A stretch of 62,412 nucleotides of DNA, taken from positions 1-62,412 of the forward strand of contig CASEMX010000010.1 of NCBI GenBank assembly GCA_949289155.1, given 5' to 3'. Origin of the DNA: an uncultured Parabacteroides sp. (lineage in GTDB: Bacteria > Bacteroidota > Bacteroidia > Bacteroidales > Tannerellaceae). Of the stretch, positions 37,912 to 46,988 are shown piece after piece. Under the pieces are notes generated by a model. That model saw nothing but the letters and a program-made list of their open reading frames with translations. It did not search any database and had not been told where the DNA came from. How positions within the stretch are numbered: position 1 is the first letter of the stretch; each line of letters opens with the position of its first letter. Both the position numbers and the translations under genes were made by a program.

Positions 37912-38589
37912 TCATTTGTCCACATCATATAAACATTCATTCTCACATTTTACAATTCGTGCAGGATAGTTGTGAACCAGCGAATAATTGTGCGTTGTCA
38001 TGATTACGGCTGTTCCTTTCTTGCAAATGTCATGTAAAAGTCGGACGATTTGTCCACTGGTCTCCGGGTCGAGGTTTCCGGTGGGTTCGTCGGCAAGGAT
38101 AATTGCCGGAGAATTCAATAGAGCACGTGCGATAACAATGCGCTGTTGTTCGCCGCCTGATAATTCATGTGGCATTTTATAGCCTTTGTTCTGCATCCCC
38201 ACTTGGCTAAGCACCTCTTCAATCCGGTTTTGTATCTCACGTTTGTTTTTCCAACCGGTCGCTTTCAAGACAAATTCCAGGTTCTTGATGACTGAGCGGT
38301 CGGTCAGCAATTGGAAATCTTGGAACACAATGCCCAATTTGCGGCGCAGATAAGGGATATCCCGCCGTTTGATTTTCCGAAGATTATAGTTCAACAGGCG
38401 GGCTTCGCCTTTGTTGACCGGAATTTCGCAGTAAAGGGCTTTCAATAAACTGCTTTTTCCGGAACCTACTTTGCCGATGACATAAACAAACTCTCCGTTA
38501 TGCAAAGTAAACGAAGTCCCTTGCAAAATGAGATTCTCATTCCGGCAGATTTCGATGTTATCCAATTGGAGCAGAACAGACTCTTCCAT
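37912..38589 (-). CDS. ftsE: FtsE-like ABC transporter ATPase
   Basis: A 225-residue ATP-binding cassette protein: Walker A GKVGSGKSS near 39-47, Q-loop FQDFQLL near 91, signature LSGGEQQR near 144, Walker B IILADEPTGNL near 162 and the H-loop TTHNY near 200. Similarity to FtsE, which with FtsX controls peptidoglycan hydrolases at the division site, is the best fit. No ftsX is adjacent; in Bacteroidetes ftsX is usually elsewhere. The start directly abuts the hisIE stop codon, so it is translated from the histidine operon message. Confidence 0.88.
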   Translation of the reverse strand: MEESVLLQLDNIEICRNENLILQGTSFTLHNGEFVYVIGKVGSGKSSLLKALYCEIPVNKGEARLLNYNLRKIKRRDIPYLRRKLGIVFQDFQLLTDRSVIKNLEFVLKATGWKNKREIQNRIEEVLSQVGMQNKGYKMPHELSGGEQQRIVIARALLNSPAIILADEPTGNLDPETSGQIVRLLHDICKKGTAVIMTTHNYSLVHNYPARIVKCENECLYDVDK

Positions 38590-39183
38590 TTATTTATGCC
38601 GTTTCTTTAATTCTCTTGCAAGGTCTTCAATACGCAATCCTTTGCTTGTCAGCAGGACAATCAGGTGATACATCAAGTCGGATGCTTCGTAAACCAACCC
38701 TTCCTCGCTTCCGTTGGTTGCTTCGATGACGGTTTCGACGGCTTCTTCGCCTACTTTCTGTGCAATCCGGTTAATTCCTTTTTGGAAAAGCGAAGTCGTG
38801 TAAGAACCTTCTGGCATTTCCATCCGGCGACGCTCGATAAAATTCTGCAGATACTTGAAGAACATGACATCTTCTTCTATCTTTTCGCCGAAACATGTGC
38901 CTGAACCGGTATGGCAAACCGGTCCTGCCGGATTAACCTTGACTAATATCGTATCATTGTCGCAGTCTGGGGTAATAGAAACCACTTGCAATGTGTTTCC
39001 ACTTGTTTCCCCTTTCATCCACAAACGGTTTTTGGTGCGACTGAAAAAGACAACTTTGTTTGTTTCTAACGTTTTCTGATATGCTTCTTCGTTCATAAAA
39101 CCTAACATCAGGACTTTATTGGTCATATTATCCTGAATAACGGCGGGAAGCAAGCCGCCCATCTTTTCAAAATCCAATTTCAT
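38590..39183 (-). CDS. hisI: Phosphoribosyl-AMP cyclohydrolase / phosphoribosyl-ATP pyrophosphatase
   Basis: A 197-residue bifunctional histidine biosynthesis enzyme (HisIE). The cyclohydrolase domain occupies about 1-105, with FMNEEAYQKTLE, TRNRLW-type and CDNDTILVKVNP-CHTGSGTCF metal-binding blocks; the pyrophosphatase domain about 110-197, with SYTTSLFQKGINRIAQKVGEEA and EASDLMYHLIVLL. It catalyses the second and third steps of the pathway. It lies 17 bp after hisF. Confidence 0.96.
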   Translation of the reverse strand: MKLDFEKMGGLLPAVIQDNMTNKVLMLGFMNEEAYQKTLETNKVVFFSRTKNRLWMKGETSGNTLQVVSITPDCDNDTILVKVNPAGPVCHTGSGTCFGEKIEEDVMFFKYLQNFIERRRMEMPEGSYTTSLFQKGINRIAQKVGEEAVETVIEATNGSEEGLVYEASDLMYHLIVLLTSKGLRIEDLARELKKRHK

Positions 39184-39200
39184 CTTACAATATATTCATT

Positions 39201-39956
39201 TTATAACCTAACATTTATACCTTCTTGCCGTAAATAGAGTTTTAAATCCTCTATTTTAATCTCTCCAAAATGAAATACACTGGCAGCTAATGCGGCATCC
39301 GCCTTTCCTTCGGTAAATGCATCTCGGAAATGTTCCCATTTACCGGCTCCGCCTGACGCAATGACCGGAATATGCAATTCATCTGCCAAACGCGCCAACG
39401 CTTCATTGGCATATCCCTCTTTCACTCCGTCGTGAGTCATACTGGTGAATAGGATTTCTCCGGCCCCTTCTTCTTCAGCTTCTTTCGCCCAACTGAAGAG
39501 ACGTTTCTCGGTTGGGATTCGTCCGCCATTCAGATAGCATATCCAATCGCCGTTCTCCTGATTGGCGTCAATAGCGACGACACAAACTTGGCTTCCGAAG
39601 TGACGCGCGATTTCTCCTATCAGTTTCGGATTCCGTAATGCCGCCGAATTGACCGATACTTTATCGGCTCCAGCATTCAATAGCCGTTCGACGTCACGCA
39701 ATTCGTGAATTCCTCCACCGACCGTGAACGGGATATTGATATTTTCAGCCACTTTACGGACCAGTTCGGTGAATGTCTTTCGTCCTTCGTGGGATGCGGT
39801 GATGTCTAAATAGACCAATTCATCGGCTCCGTCGCGACTGTATGCCGCCCCTAATTCGACGGGGTCTCCGGCGTTTCGGAAGTTTACGAAATTAATTCCT
39901 TTCACCGTTTTCCCATCTTTGATATCTAAACAGGGAATGATTCTTTTTGCTAACAT
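39201..39956 (-). CDS. hisF: Imidazole glycerol phosphate synthase, cyclase subunit
   Basis: A 251-residue TIM-barrel protein that takes ammonia from HisH and forms imidazole glycerol phosphate plus AICAR. Catalytic Asp11 ([12 protein letters not shown]) and the second acid near 130 ([10 protein letters not shown]) are present, with phosphate-binding GGGIHE near 80 and [10 protein letters not shown] near 218. Its ATG overlaps the hisA stop by 7 bp. Confidence 0.97.
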   Translation of the reverse strand: MLAKRIIPCLDIKDGKTVKGINFVNFRNAGDPVELGAAYSRDGADELVYLDITASHEGRKTFTELVRKVAENINIPFTVGGGIHELRDVERLLNAGADKVSVNSAALRNPKLIGEIARHFGSQVCVVAIDANQENGDWICYLNGGRIPTEKRLFSWAKEAEEEGAGEILFTSMTHDGVKEGYANEALARLADELHIPVIASGGAGKWEHFRDAFTEGKADAALAASVFHFGEIKIEDLKLYLRQEGINVRL

Positions 39957-40681
39957 CTTTCTATGTTGAATCGTTCTAACTCTTTTAATGGGATGCGTCC
40001 CTCATAAATTGCTTTGCCAAAGATAACCGCAGGTATCCCGGCTTCAGCCAATCGTTCGATATCTGCGATTGAACTTACCCCGCCACTGGCGATTAAATAT
40101 AGACCGGGAAGGGCTTCTTGCAACTCTTTATACAGGTCGATTGCCGGACCTTGCAGCATTCCGTCGCGACTGATGTCTGTACAAATGATTTTCTGTACGC
40201 CTTTTGCCTGATAGTCTCGGACGAAAGGAATCAGTTCGAAATCGGTTCCCTCTTCCCAACCGCTTACAGCGATTTTCTTATCCTTTGCATCTGCCCCAAG
40301 GATGATTCTTCCGGCTCCATATTGTGTCAGCCAGGAAAGGAAACGCTCCGGCTGTTTCACGGCAATGCTTCCGCCGGTAATCATTTCTGCTCCGCAGTCG
40401 AAAGCAATCCGTAAATCATCGTCCGATTTGAGTCCGCCTCCGAAATCGATTACCAGTCCTGTCCGCGTAGCCAACTTCTCCAATACCTTATAATTGATAA
40501 TCCGTCCGGCTTTTGCGCCATCCAAATCGACCAAGTGCAATCGCCGGATGCCATGGTCCTCGAATTGCCGGGCTACATCCAACGGGTCTTCGTTATAAAC
40601 CTTTCGCGTGGCATAATCGCCCTGCGTCAGTCGGACACATTTGCCTTCTATCAAATCGATTGCAGGAATCAGTTCTATCAT
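39950..40681 (-). CDS. hisA: ProFAR isomerase
   Basis: A 243-residue TIM-barrel isomerase of histidine synthesis (1-(5-phosphoribosyl)-5-[(5-phosphoribosylamino)methylideneamino]imidazole-4-carboxamide isomerase). Catalytic Asp8 is in [18 protein letters not shown], the second acid in [13 protein letters not shown] near 130, and phosphate loops in GGGLKS near 79 and ASGGVSS near 198. It sits between hisH (4 bp away) and hisF (overlap). Confidence 0.97.
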   Translation of the reverse strand: MIELIPAIDLIEGKCVRLTQGDYATRKVYNEDPLDVARQFEDHGIRRLHLVDLDGAKAGRIINYKVLEKLATRTGLVIDFGGGLKSDDDLRIAFDCGAEMITGGSIAVKQPERFLSWLTQYGAGRIILGADAKDKKIAVSGWEEGTDFELIPFVRDYQAKGVQKIICTDISRDGMLQGPAIDLYKELQEALPGLYLIASGGVSSIADIERLAEAGIPAVIFGKAIYEGRIPLKELERFNIERC

Positions 40682-40685
40682 TCGC

Positions 40686-41276
40686 CTATATATTAAGGAA
40701 GTTCTTCAATATTTGTTCGCCCACGTCTCCGCTTTTTTCCGGATGAAACTGTGTAGCGTAGAAATTGTCCTTGTGCAATGCTGCACTGAATGGATGGATA
40801 TATTCGGCTGTCGCTGCTGTATAGGCATTTACCGGCACATAATAGCTATGGACGAAGTAAACGAATTGGCCTTCAAGGTCTCCTTCGAATAGCGGACCGC
40901 ACGTTTGTGTGAGACAGTTCCATCCCATGTGCGGAACCTTGTCTTCGTGTCTTTCTGGAACAAACCGTTTCACCTCCGTGTCGAATATTCCCAGACAATC
41001 CGTGTCTCCCTCTTCCGAATGGCGGCACATCAGCTGCATTCCCAAACATATCCCCAATACGGGCTGCTTCAGTTTGCAGATAAAGTCCGTCATCTGTTTC
41101 GCCTTCAGATATTCCATTGTCGTAAAGGCTTCGCCTACACCCGGAAAGATGACTTTGTCGGCTTTTGCCAACTGTTCTTTGTCCGCCGTAATCAAAGGCT
41201 CGACGCCTAAACGCCGCAGTGCGTAGTCAACCGAACAGATGTTTCCGGCATTATATTTGATGATTGCCACCTCCAT
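40686..41276 (-). CDS. hisH: Imidazole glycerol phosphate synthase, glutaminase subunit
   Basis: A 196-residue class I glutamine amidotransferase that feeds ammonia to HisF. The nucleophile Cys is in LGICLGMQLM near 76-85 and the His-Glu pair in QFHPEKSGDVG near 178. First gene of the leftward cluster hisH-hisA-hisF-hisIE-ftsE; a -7 box is present at 41313-41306. Confidence 0.96.
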   Translation of the reverse strand: MEVAIIKYNAGNICSVDYALRRLGVEPLITADKEQLAKADKVIFPGVGEAFTTMEYLKAKQMTDFICKLKQPVLGICLGMQLMCRHSEEGDTDCLGIFDTEVKRFVPERHEDKVPHMGWNCLTQTCGPLFEGDLEGQFVYFVHSYYVPVNAYTAATAEYIHPFSAALHKDNFYATQFHPEKSGDVGEQILKNFLNI

Positions 41277-41305
41277 ATTTTACATTCTTCTTTAATGTCC
41301 GATTG

Positions 41306-41313
41306 CAAATGTA
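41306..41313 (-). promoter_or_regulatory. -7 box of the his operon
   Basis: Minus-strand TACATTTG matches TAnnTTTG, 30 bp before the hisH ATG and downstream of array I. Confidence 0.65.
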
Positions 41314-41377
41314 ACAAATTTCAAGGGAACAGAAGCCATTCCCTTACTAAATTATTTAAATATCCCCACCCAAAGTT

Positions 41378-41540
41378 CCTTTTATGCCGACATAAACATG
41401 GAAAGATGCCGAAGAAAAGTTGGAGATATGCCGATAAGAATTCTATTCACCGCTGTTATGCGGAGTTTAAGTGCGGGCAAAAAGGACTTTATCTCCGAAC
41501 CTTTTGAACTTTATGTCCGGAGATATTCCATTTTTTCTTG
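41378..41540. repeat. Array I: decayed 22-bp palindromic repeats
   Basis: ATGCCG-like words recur at 41384, 41406 and 41428, 22 bp apart, with weaker matches at 41472 (GTGCGG) and a later pair ATCTCCG/ATGTCCG at 41491 and 41513, again 22 bp apart. TTTATG-ccga-CATAAA at the start is a clear palindrome, and TCTCCG...CGGAGA pairs near the end. It looks like an old array of the C/H class. It begins 38 bp after the DUF4250 stop codon. Confidence 0.6.
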
Positions 41541-41577
41541 CCGGCAAATTCCTTTAATGGCGGGAGTTTGCGCCCGA

Positions 41578-41754
41578 TTACCAGAATTTGTTTTGTTTGG
41601 GATTGTATTCGAAGCCGACGGAGCGGAGTTTTTGTTCCAAACCGGCTTTGCTGACGTGCATGTCGTCGCATAATTCATCTAACGAGGAGTAGTTGTCCCG
41701 AAGTTTCGTGTTGATGAAGCTGAACAGCATCATTGGGTCATTGGGTAATTCCAT
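41578..41754 (-). CDS. DUF4250 small protein
   Basis: A 58-residue protein beginning MELPNDPMMLFSFINTKLRD and continuing with LDELCDDMHVSKAGLEQKL and GFEYNPKQNKFW. This is the pattern of the DUF4250 family, small helical proteins found next to various genes in Bacteroidetes and Firmicutes; function unknown. The region LCDDMHVSKAGLEQKL resembles a helix-turn-helix. The gene starts 57 bp after the helicase stop on the same strand and may end that operon. Confidence 0.85.
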   Translation of the reverse strand: MELPNDPMMLFSFINTKLRDNYSSLDELCDDMHVSKAGLEQKLRSVGFEYNPKQNKFW

Positions 41755-41811
41755 ATTTTATTGCAATTTTAAAACCTAACTATCTTTTTTCGGTGCAAAA
41801 GTAATGCTTTT

Positions 41812-44800
41812 TCAAAAGGAACGGTTCGTATAGTCGATTAATTTTTTGAATGTTTCGTTCATCTGGAGCAAAGCTGGGTTCCCAACGATGAGCAATTGCT
41901 CACGTGCTCGCGTAAGCGCGACATTCAGTTTGCGGTCAATGGTTTCGCCCTCTTCTTTGTAGGAATTTTCGGTTAGGAACGCAAGCTGGTAATACTTTTG
42001 GATGGTGAATCCATAAATAATGACCTCTCGCTCGCTTCCTTGATAACGTTCGACGGTGTCAATGGTGATTCGGTTCAGTTCCGGAATGGCGAACCGGGCG
42101 ATTTCTTTCCGGATAAGTGCGATTTGATTTCGATAGGGGACAATAATCCCTATACTCTGTTCGGTATTGAAAGGCTTATTGTTTTTCCGATAAAGGTTCC
42201 ATATTGTCCGGACCAACGAGGCAATCAGCTGGGCTTCCGGCAAATTTACCTTAATAGAGTGTGATGGCGGCGGATAATCGGAAGGAAAGAACAACACGCG
42301 CCGGCTGGCAAGCAGAGGCTCCAAGCCTTCCGTGTCATGGATAGGAAAATCCAACGCGCGGCTTTGGTGAGCAAGCGGAACCGGTTTAAGGCGTGCTTGA
42401 TAGAACGCAGTGTTTGGAAATTGGGACACCTCCGGATGCATTCTTCCCTGTTTCTCCATGCAAAAGACCAATTGCGGATTCTTTTTCTGAAGATTCAAGA
42501 GTCGTTCGAAAAGGGAAAACCGGCAATTGGTCAGTCCGGTTTGCTCGCGGAGCAGCGAATCTTCCACTTCCGATTCGGCTTCGGTTTGCATCACTACGGC
42601 AGGCAGTTGCTTTTGGTCACCAATGAGGATAAACTTCCGTATTGCATTCCTCCCGTCATCGGTTCGGGCAGCAAGCAATGCCATCAAATGCGGCTCTAAT
42701 ATCTGCGAAGCCTCATCGACAATGGCCAAATCGAAATGTTTAATCCCGAATAAATGGACATTGGCGCTTAGTGCGGTCGTCGTGCCGACGAATACACGAG
42801 TCTTGGCGATTAACTCTCGGATGACTGCGGCATTGGCGCAGTGGCTTACCCGTTTTTCCAACAGGTAGGGTTGATATATTTCGTCACAGGATACGCCGGA
42901 GCCGATACGAATAAAGTCAATGTTTTGTTTTACCAGTTTGCTGCAGATTTCGTCCACAGCACGGTTGGTATAAGAGACCAAGAGTACGGACGAATCGGCG
43001 TCGGTCAATGCCTCCTTTAGGATATTTACCAATCCGAAAGAGGTCTTTCCGGTTCCGGGCGGACCAATCAGCAAGAAATAATCCTGTGCTTGCTTTGCCC
43101 TTAGGACTAAGTCGTTGAATTCCGGTGATGCGCCTCCGCAACTGTAATCGCCATTTAACCGCAATGCCCGGTTCACTTTCGGGACACGCTGGTTAAGTAA
43201 TAGCGAACGTCGGTCTGCTGTAGCCGTCAGAAAGGCATACATGGCACGATAAAGGGCAGTAAAAGAGGATTCCACGAAGTCGTGCTCAATGGCCCATGGG
43301 TAATTCTCCGGTCGGACAAATAGATGTTCATTTTTCTGTGGGGCACGGAGCTTCAGAACGATTCGTTCGGCTGTCAGAGCCTGTACGCTGCAACGGAGAA
43401 CCGGCGTTTTGCGGGCATCCGGCATCTTGTCTGCCGGATAAGCATAGAGTAGGGCAATATCTCCCACCCGAAAGTTTGGAAGGAAGTATGCTTCCTGCTC
43501 CGGAATGGATAACGTGACGGTGTCGATTCCTCCTCCTTCCGGTTCACTGTTTGTTTTGGCAATGATACGGAGCCGGTCGTAAATATTGCCATTTTGTTGT
43601 TTCTCTTCTAACGTATCATTCCATGTGGCAGCGAATCCGCTTCCCTCTTTTCTGGCATTTCCTAACTTGGCTAAGATATGTTCTTTTTCGACAAAGGTGA
43701 AGAAACGATAGAAATAACGCCGTTCCAATTCTGAGGCTGAACGGATAGGCCGGAGCAATGCCCGTAATTGTGGCTCGGTATAGCGTTCCCATAACGTTCC
43801 TCCGGTATGATTTACGTTCAAATCCGCCGGAGTGAGCTGTTCGAATACTTCCGCCGCTTTCCCTTCTCCATATAGCAGTTCCTGTTTGACGATTAAGTTC
43901 CGCAATCGGAAAGCTTCGTAGAGGAGTTCAGGGGCAGTAGTCTCTTTCATCAATCCGTCTTGATATTTCGAATAAAGGAGGAAGCAGGAGATTTCATCGT
44001 TCCGGAGCCGGTAGTTATAGTGTAACAATGCCAGATATAATAGCATCTGTACGTAATGTTTCTCCACATGCTTTTCCGTTCCGAAGGCTCTTTTCCCGGA
44101 TTTTTGTTCCATAAGTACCCGCATATCCTCTTGCAGCAGGTCCATTCTCCCTTGTATGCCCAGCATCTCGCAATAGAATGAAGGTTCCAGCATAATCTTT
44201 TGCATATCGATGCCGCTTACTTCAGGGAATTGTTCGCGAATCATTTTCTCTAAAACCTGTTGCTGGTGCATGGCTTCCGTATGAAAGGATGCATCCATAT
44301 CCTTGCAGGTAATCAGGTTGAGGGCATTTTTTCGGAAGAAACGTCGTGCGCTTTCTTTATAGCTGGTTATTTTGTCATCGTGATGGTAAACCGTTTCGTC
44401 CAATAACTGACTGGCGAAGTTTCCTAACAGGATAGCTTTGGTATTGGCGGCAGGTTTTATCTTATTAATCAGATAGGTGAGCGGCGTGCAGCCATAGGTT
44501 TCGAAACAGGAAGCGATAGCCGAGACATCCAATAGGAAATCCGGTTCATAAATAATCAATTCCGGGATGTAAATATCCTCTTGCCGGCGCGGATGAATCA
44601 GGTTCAGCTGGGTATGCGGCGTCAGCAATTCTTTAATATAGCCCCAATCTCCGAAATAATTGGGCGCAGTATAGTGTACGCGGATAAATTCCGTTCCTGC
44701 GTCGGCTGTTTTACCATATATATATTGGTCATCCCAACTATCTACGATTAACCGGAGATAATCACCCGTCAGGTGGCGTTGCGGAAGAGGCAGGTGGTAC

Positions 44801-45186
44801 GTTTTAGGGAGCCGCCGAGCAAGTTCTTCCGGTAATTCTATCTGATATACCCGGCTGATGAACTGAGCCAACGTTTTTAAATCGTCCCACCATGCCTGTT
44901 CGGATAGAGATGTGCTTAGCTGTCCCTGAATCTCCCTTGCCCGTGCCCGTAAAGAGTTGAGGCGTCGGTATTCCTCCTCTGTATATTGCAACTGTTTGCA
45001 GAGGTAATCCATCCGGGCAAAGGCTCCGGAGAAATCCAATTTGCTTTCCCGCGTCCTTTCCTTCAATATTTCATGAAAGATACGGTAGAGTTCCACATAC
45101 CTATCCGACAGGTTCCCTTGATTCCGGCTTATTGCCAAGATATCCTCTAAATAAACACTTCCAGTCTCCATGCTGAAACCGCTCAC
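41812..45186 (-). CDS. Dna2-like nuclease-helicase (superfamily 1)
   Basis: An 1124-residue protein joining an N-terminal PD-(D/E)xK nuclease-like region with a superfamily 1B helicase. Candidate nuclease residues are Asp349 (GRMDLL) and Glu359-x-Lys361 (MEQKSG), the order expected for Cas4/RecB-type nucleases. The helicase has Walker A GPPGTGKTS near 705, DEAS (motif II) near 822, GDQKQLPAV near 855 and the C-terminal motifs YQGSEREV and NVALTRAREQL. The nearest relatives are Dna2/UPF1-type enzymes processing DNA ends or RNA-DNA hybrids. Its ATG overlaps the ACT gene stop by 4 bp, an unusual partner for a DNA repair enzyme. Confidence 0.85.
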   Translation of the reverse strand: MSGFSMETGSVYLEDILAISRNQGNLSDRYVELYRIFHEILKERTRESKLDFSGAFARMDYLCKQLQYTEEEYRRLNSLRARAREIQGQLSTSLSEQAWWDDLKTLAQFISRVYQIELPEELARRLPKTYHLPLPQRHLTGDYLRLIVDSWDDQYIYGKTADAGTEFIRVHYTAPNYFGDWGYIKELLTPHTQLNLIHPRRQEDIYIPELIIYEPDFLLDVSAIASCFETYGCTPLTYLINKIKPAANTKAILLGNFASQLLDETVYHHDDKITSYKESARRFFRKNALNLITCKDMDASFHTEAMHQQQVLEKMIREQFPEVSGIDMQKIMLEPSFYCEMLGIQGRMDLLQEDMRVLMEQKSGKRAFGTEKHVEKHYVQMLLYLALLHYNYRLRNDEISCFLLYSKYQDGLMKETTAPELLYEAFRLRNLIVKQELLYGEGKAAEVFEQLTPADLNVNHTGGTLWERYTEPQLRALLRPIRSASELERRYFYRFFTFVEKEHILAKLGNARKEGSGFAATWNDTLEEKQQNGNIYDRLRIIAKTNSEPEGGGIDTVTLSIPEQEAYFLPNFRVGDIALLYAYPADKMPDARKTPVLRCSVQALTAERIVLKLRAPQKNEHLFVRPENYPWAIEHDFVESSFTALYRAMYAFLTATADRRSLLLNQRVPKVNRALRLNGDYSCGGASPEFNDLVLRAKQAQDYFLLIGPPGTGKTSFGLVNILKEALTDADSSVLLVSYTNRAVDEICSKLVKQNIDFIRIGSGVSCDEIYQPYLLEKRVSHCANAAVIRELIAKTRVFVGTTTALSANVHLFGIKHFDLAIVDEASQILEPHLMALLAARTDDGRNAIRKFILIGDQKQLPAVVMQTEAESEVEDSLLREQTGLTNCRFSLFERLLNLQKKNPQLVFCMEKQGRMHPEVSQFPNTAFYQARLKPVPLAHQSRALDFPIHDTEGLEPLLASRRVLFFPSDYPPPSHSIKVNLPEAQLIASLVRTIWNLYRKNNKPFNTEQSIGIIVPYRNQIALIRKEIARFAIPELNRITIDTVERYQGSEREVIIYGFTIQKYYQLAFLTENSYKEEGETIDRKLNVALTRAREQLLIVGNPALLQMNETFKKLIDYTNRSF

Positions 45187-45614
45187 TCATCAATCCGTTT
45201 CAAATCTTTCTCGCTGATATAATTCATGTTGTGCTTCCGGATGACTTCAAGGGCGGTTTCCCGATTGTTTGTACGGAGTATCAGGATGGATTTATCCTTG
45301 ATGGAGAAGCAATACATGTACTCGATATTTAATCCTGCCTCTGTAAATGCTTGTAATGTCCGGGAAAAACCCGAGGCATCCGAATCCGTCACGATAGCCA
45401 ATACATCCGTCAGGTTGGCACTCACGTTATGCTCCTTCAAGATTTGGTACGCTTGCAGCGGGTCATTTACGATGATGCGCAAGATGCCATATTCCGATGT
45501 GTCGGCAACGGTTGCCGCAATGATGCGGATGTTCGATTCCGAGAGCAGGTTCAGGATTTGCGGCATCTTCCCGCATTTGTTTTCCAAGAAAATAGAGATT
45601 TGGTGAACTGTCAT
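45183..45614 (-). CDS. ACT-domain protein
   Basis: A 143-residue protein of two tandem ACT domains (about 3-68 and 72-140), with ISIFLENKCGKMPQILNLLS at the start of the first. ACT domains bind amino acids and usually regulate enzymes. In Bacteroidetes such stand-alone proteins commonly follow phenylacetate-CoA ligase genes, as here (21 bp downstream of paaK), so regulation by an aromatic amino acid is a fair guess only. The stop overlaps the start of the helicase gene. Confidence 0.9.
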   Translation of the reverse strand: MTVHQISIFLENKCGKMPQILNLLSESNIRIIAATVADTSEYGILRIIVNDPLQAYQILKEHNVSANLTDVLAIVTDSDASGFSRTLQAFTEAGLNIEYMYCFSIKDKSILILRTNNRETALEVIRKHNMNYISEKDLKRIDE

Positions 45615-45635
45615 AGCTTTATCTTTTTTATGGGA

Positions 45636-46946
45636 TTAACAAGTCTTCCTTAAATCTTTTACGCGAACTGCTTTCCCGCCTTCCTGATTGGGTAATGAGC
45701 CTTTGGCTACCAATTTGATGCGCGGCGTGAGCAGCAATTCGTCCTTGAGTTGGCGCGTAACCTCTTTCGTCAGGCGTTGCAATTTGCTGTAATCGTCCGT
45801 GAAGAGGTCGCTCAGTTCCACTTCGATGGTCATTTCGTCGTTATAGCCCATCGTTTCAATCGTGATTAGGTAGTTGCTTCCCAATTCTTTGAAATTCATC
45901 AGAATCTTTTCAATCTGAATCGGGAATATGTTGACACCTTTCAAGATAATCATATCGTCGCTGCGTCCTTTGAAGCGAGCCAGCCGGCGGTGGGTTCTGC
46001 CGCACGGACAATCGCCCGGCAAGAAACAGGTCAGGTCGCGGGTCCGGTAGCGCAGCAAAGGCATAGCCTCGCGGTTGATAGTCGTCAATACCAATTCGCC
46101 CACCTCGCCTTCCGGTACAGGCTCCAGCGTTACCGGGTCGACAATCTCGGCAATTACATTGTCTTCCCAGATATGCAGTCCGTTTTGTGCCGGACATTCG
46201 AAGGCGACGCCCGGTCCGTTCATTTCCGACATACCGAAACAGTTGTAGGCTTTCACGCCCAGCAGCTCCTCGATGCGCTTCCGTTGCTCTTCCGAATGAG
46301 GCTCTGCTCCGATGCATACGGTATGCAGTTTCGTATCCCGGCGTGGGTCGATTCCCATCTCGTACATTACCTCTGCCAAACGGGTTGCATAGCTTGGAAT
46401 GATATGCAGGCAGGTCGTTCCGAAATCGGTGATGAATTTGATTTGCCGTTTGGTGTTGCCGGCTGCCGCAGGGACGGTCAGTGCGCCCAGACGTTCTGCG
46501 CCATATTGGAAGCCCAATCCGCCGGTGAACATGCCGTAGCCCGAAGTGTTCTGGAAGATATCCGTATCGCGCAGGCCGACCATATACATGCAACGCGCCA
46601 CTTGGTTTGCCCATTGGTCCAAGTCCCGTGCCGAGTGGAGTACGACGGTCGGGTTACCGGTCGTTCCGCTGGATGAGTGGATACGGACGCACTTCTGGAG
46701 CGGTATGGCTGCCATGCCGTAGGGATAGTGCGTGCGCAAATCCTCTTTTGTCGTGAAAGGAATCTTCCTCAAATCCTCCAGTGTCCGGATGGAGTCCGGC
46801 GTCAGTCCGTTCTTTTCGAATACCTCTTTGTAGAAGGGCGACTGGATTGCCTGTCGGATAGTTTTCTTTAGACGCTCCAGCTGGAGAGCCTCCAGCCGGC
46901 TGCGTTCCATGGTCTCTATTTCTTCTTGCCAATATTGACTATTCAT
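45636..46946 (-). CDS. paaK: Phenylacetate-CoA ligase
   Basis: A 436-residue acyl-adenylate-forming enzyme that activates phenylacetate or related aryl acids to CoA thioesters. The phosphate loop SSSGTTGNPTV is near 91, the core A-box CFGMSEMNGPGV near 237 and the C-terminal LKGVNIFPIQIEKIL near 340. In anaerobic gut bacteria the enzyme often works with indolepyruvate oxidoreductase in aromatic amino acid metabolism, but those genes are not in the window. First gene of paaK-ACT-helicase(-DUF4250). Confidence 0.94.
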   Translation of the reverse strand: MNSQYWQEEIETMERSRLEALQLERLKKTIRQAIQSPFYKEVFEKNGLTPDSIRTLEDLRKIPFTTKEDLRTHYPYGMAAIPLQKCVRIHSSSGTTGNPTVVLHSARDLDQWANQVARCMYMVGLRDTDIFQNTSGYGMFTGGLGFQYGAERLGALTVPAAAGNTKRQIKFITDFGTTCLHIIPSYATRLAEVMYEMGIDPRRDTKLHTVCIGAEPHSEEQRKRIEELLGVKAYNCFGMSEMNGPGVAFECPAQNGLHIWEDNVIAEIVDPVTLEPVPEGEVGELVLTTINREAMPLLRYRTRDLTCFLPGDCPCGRTHRRLARFKGRSDDMIILKGVNIFPIQIEKILMNFKELGSNYLITIETMGYNDEMTIEVELSDLFTDDYSKLQRLTKEVTRQLKDELLLTPRIKLVAKGSLPNQEGGKAVRVKDLRKTC

Positions 46947-46988
46947 TTTTATTTTGTCTTATGATTTATAATTCCAGTTGTTTTTGTT

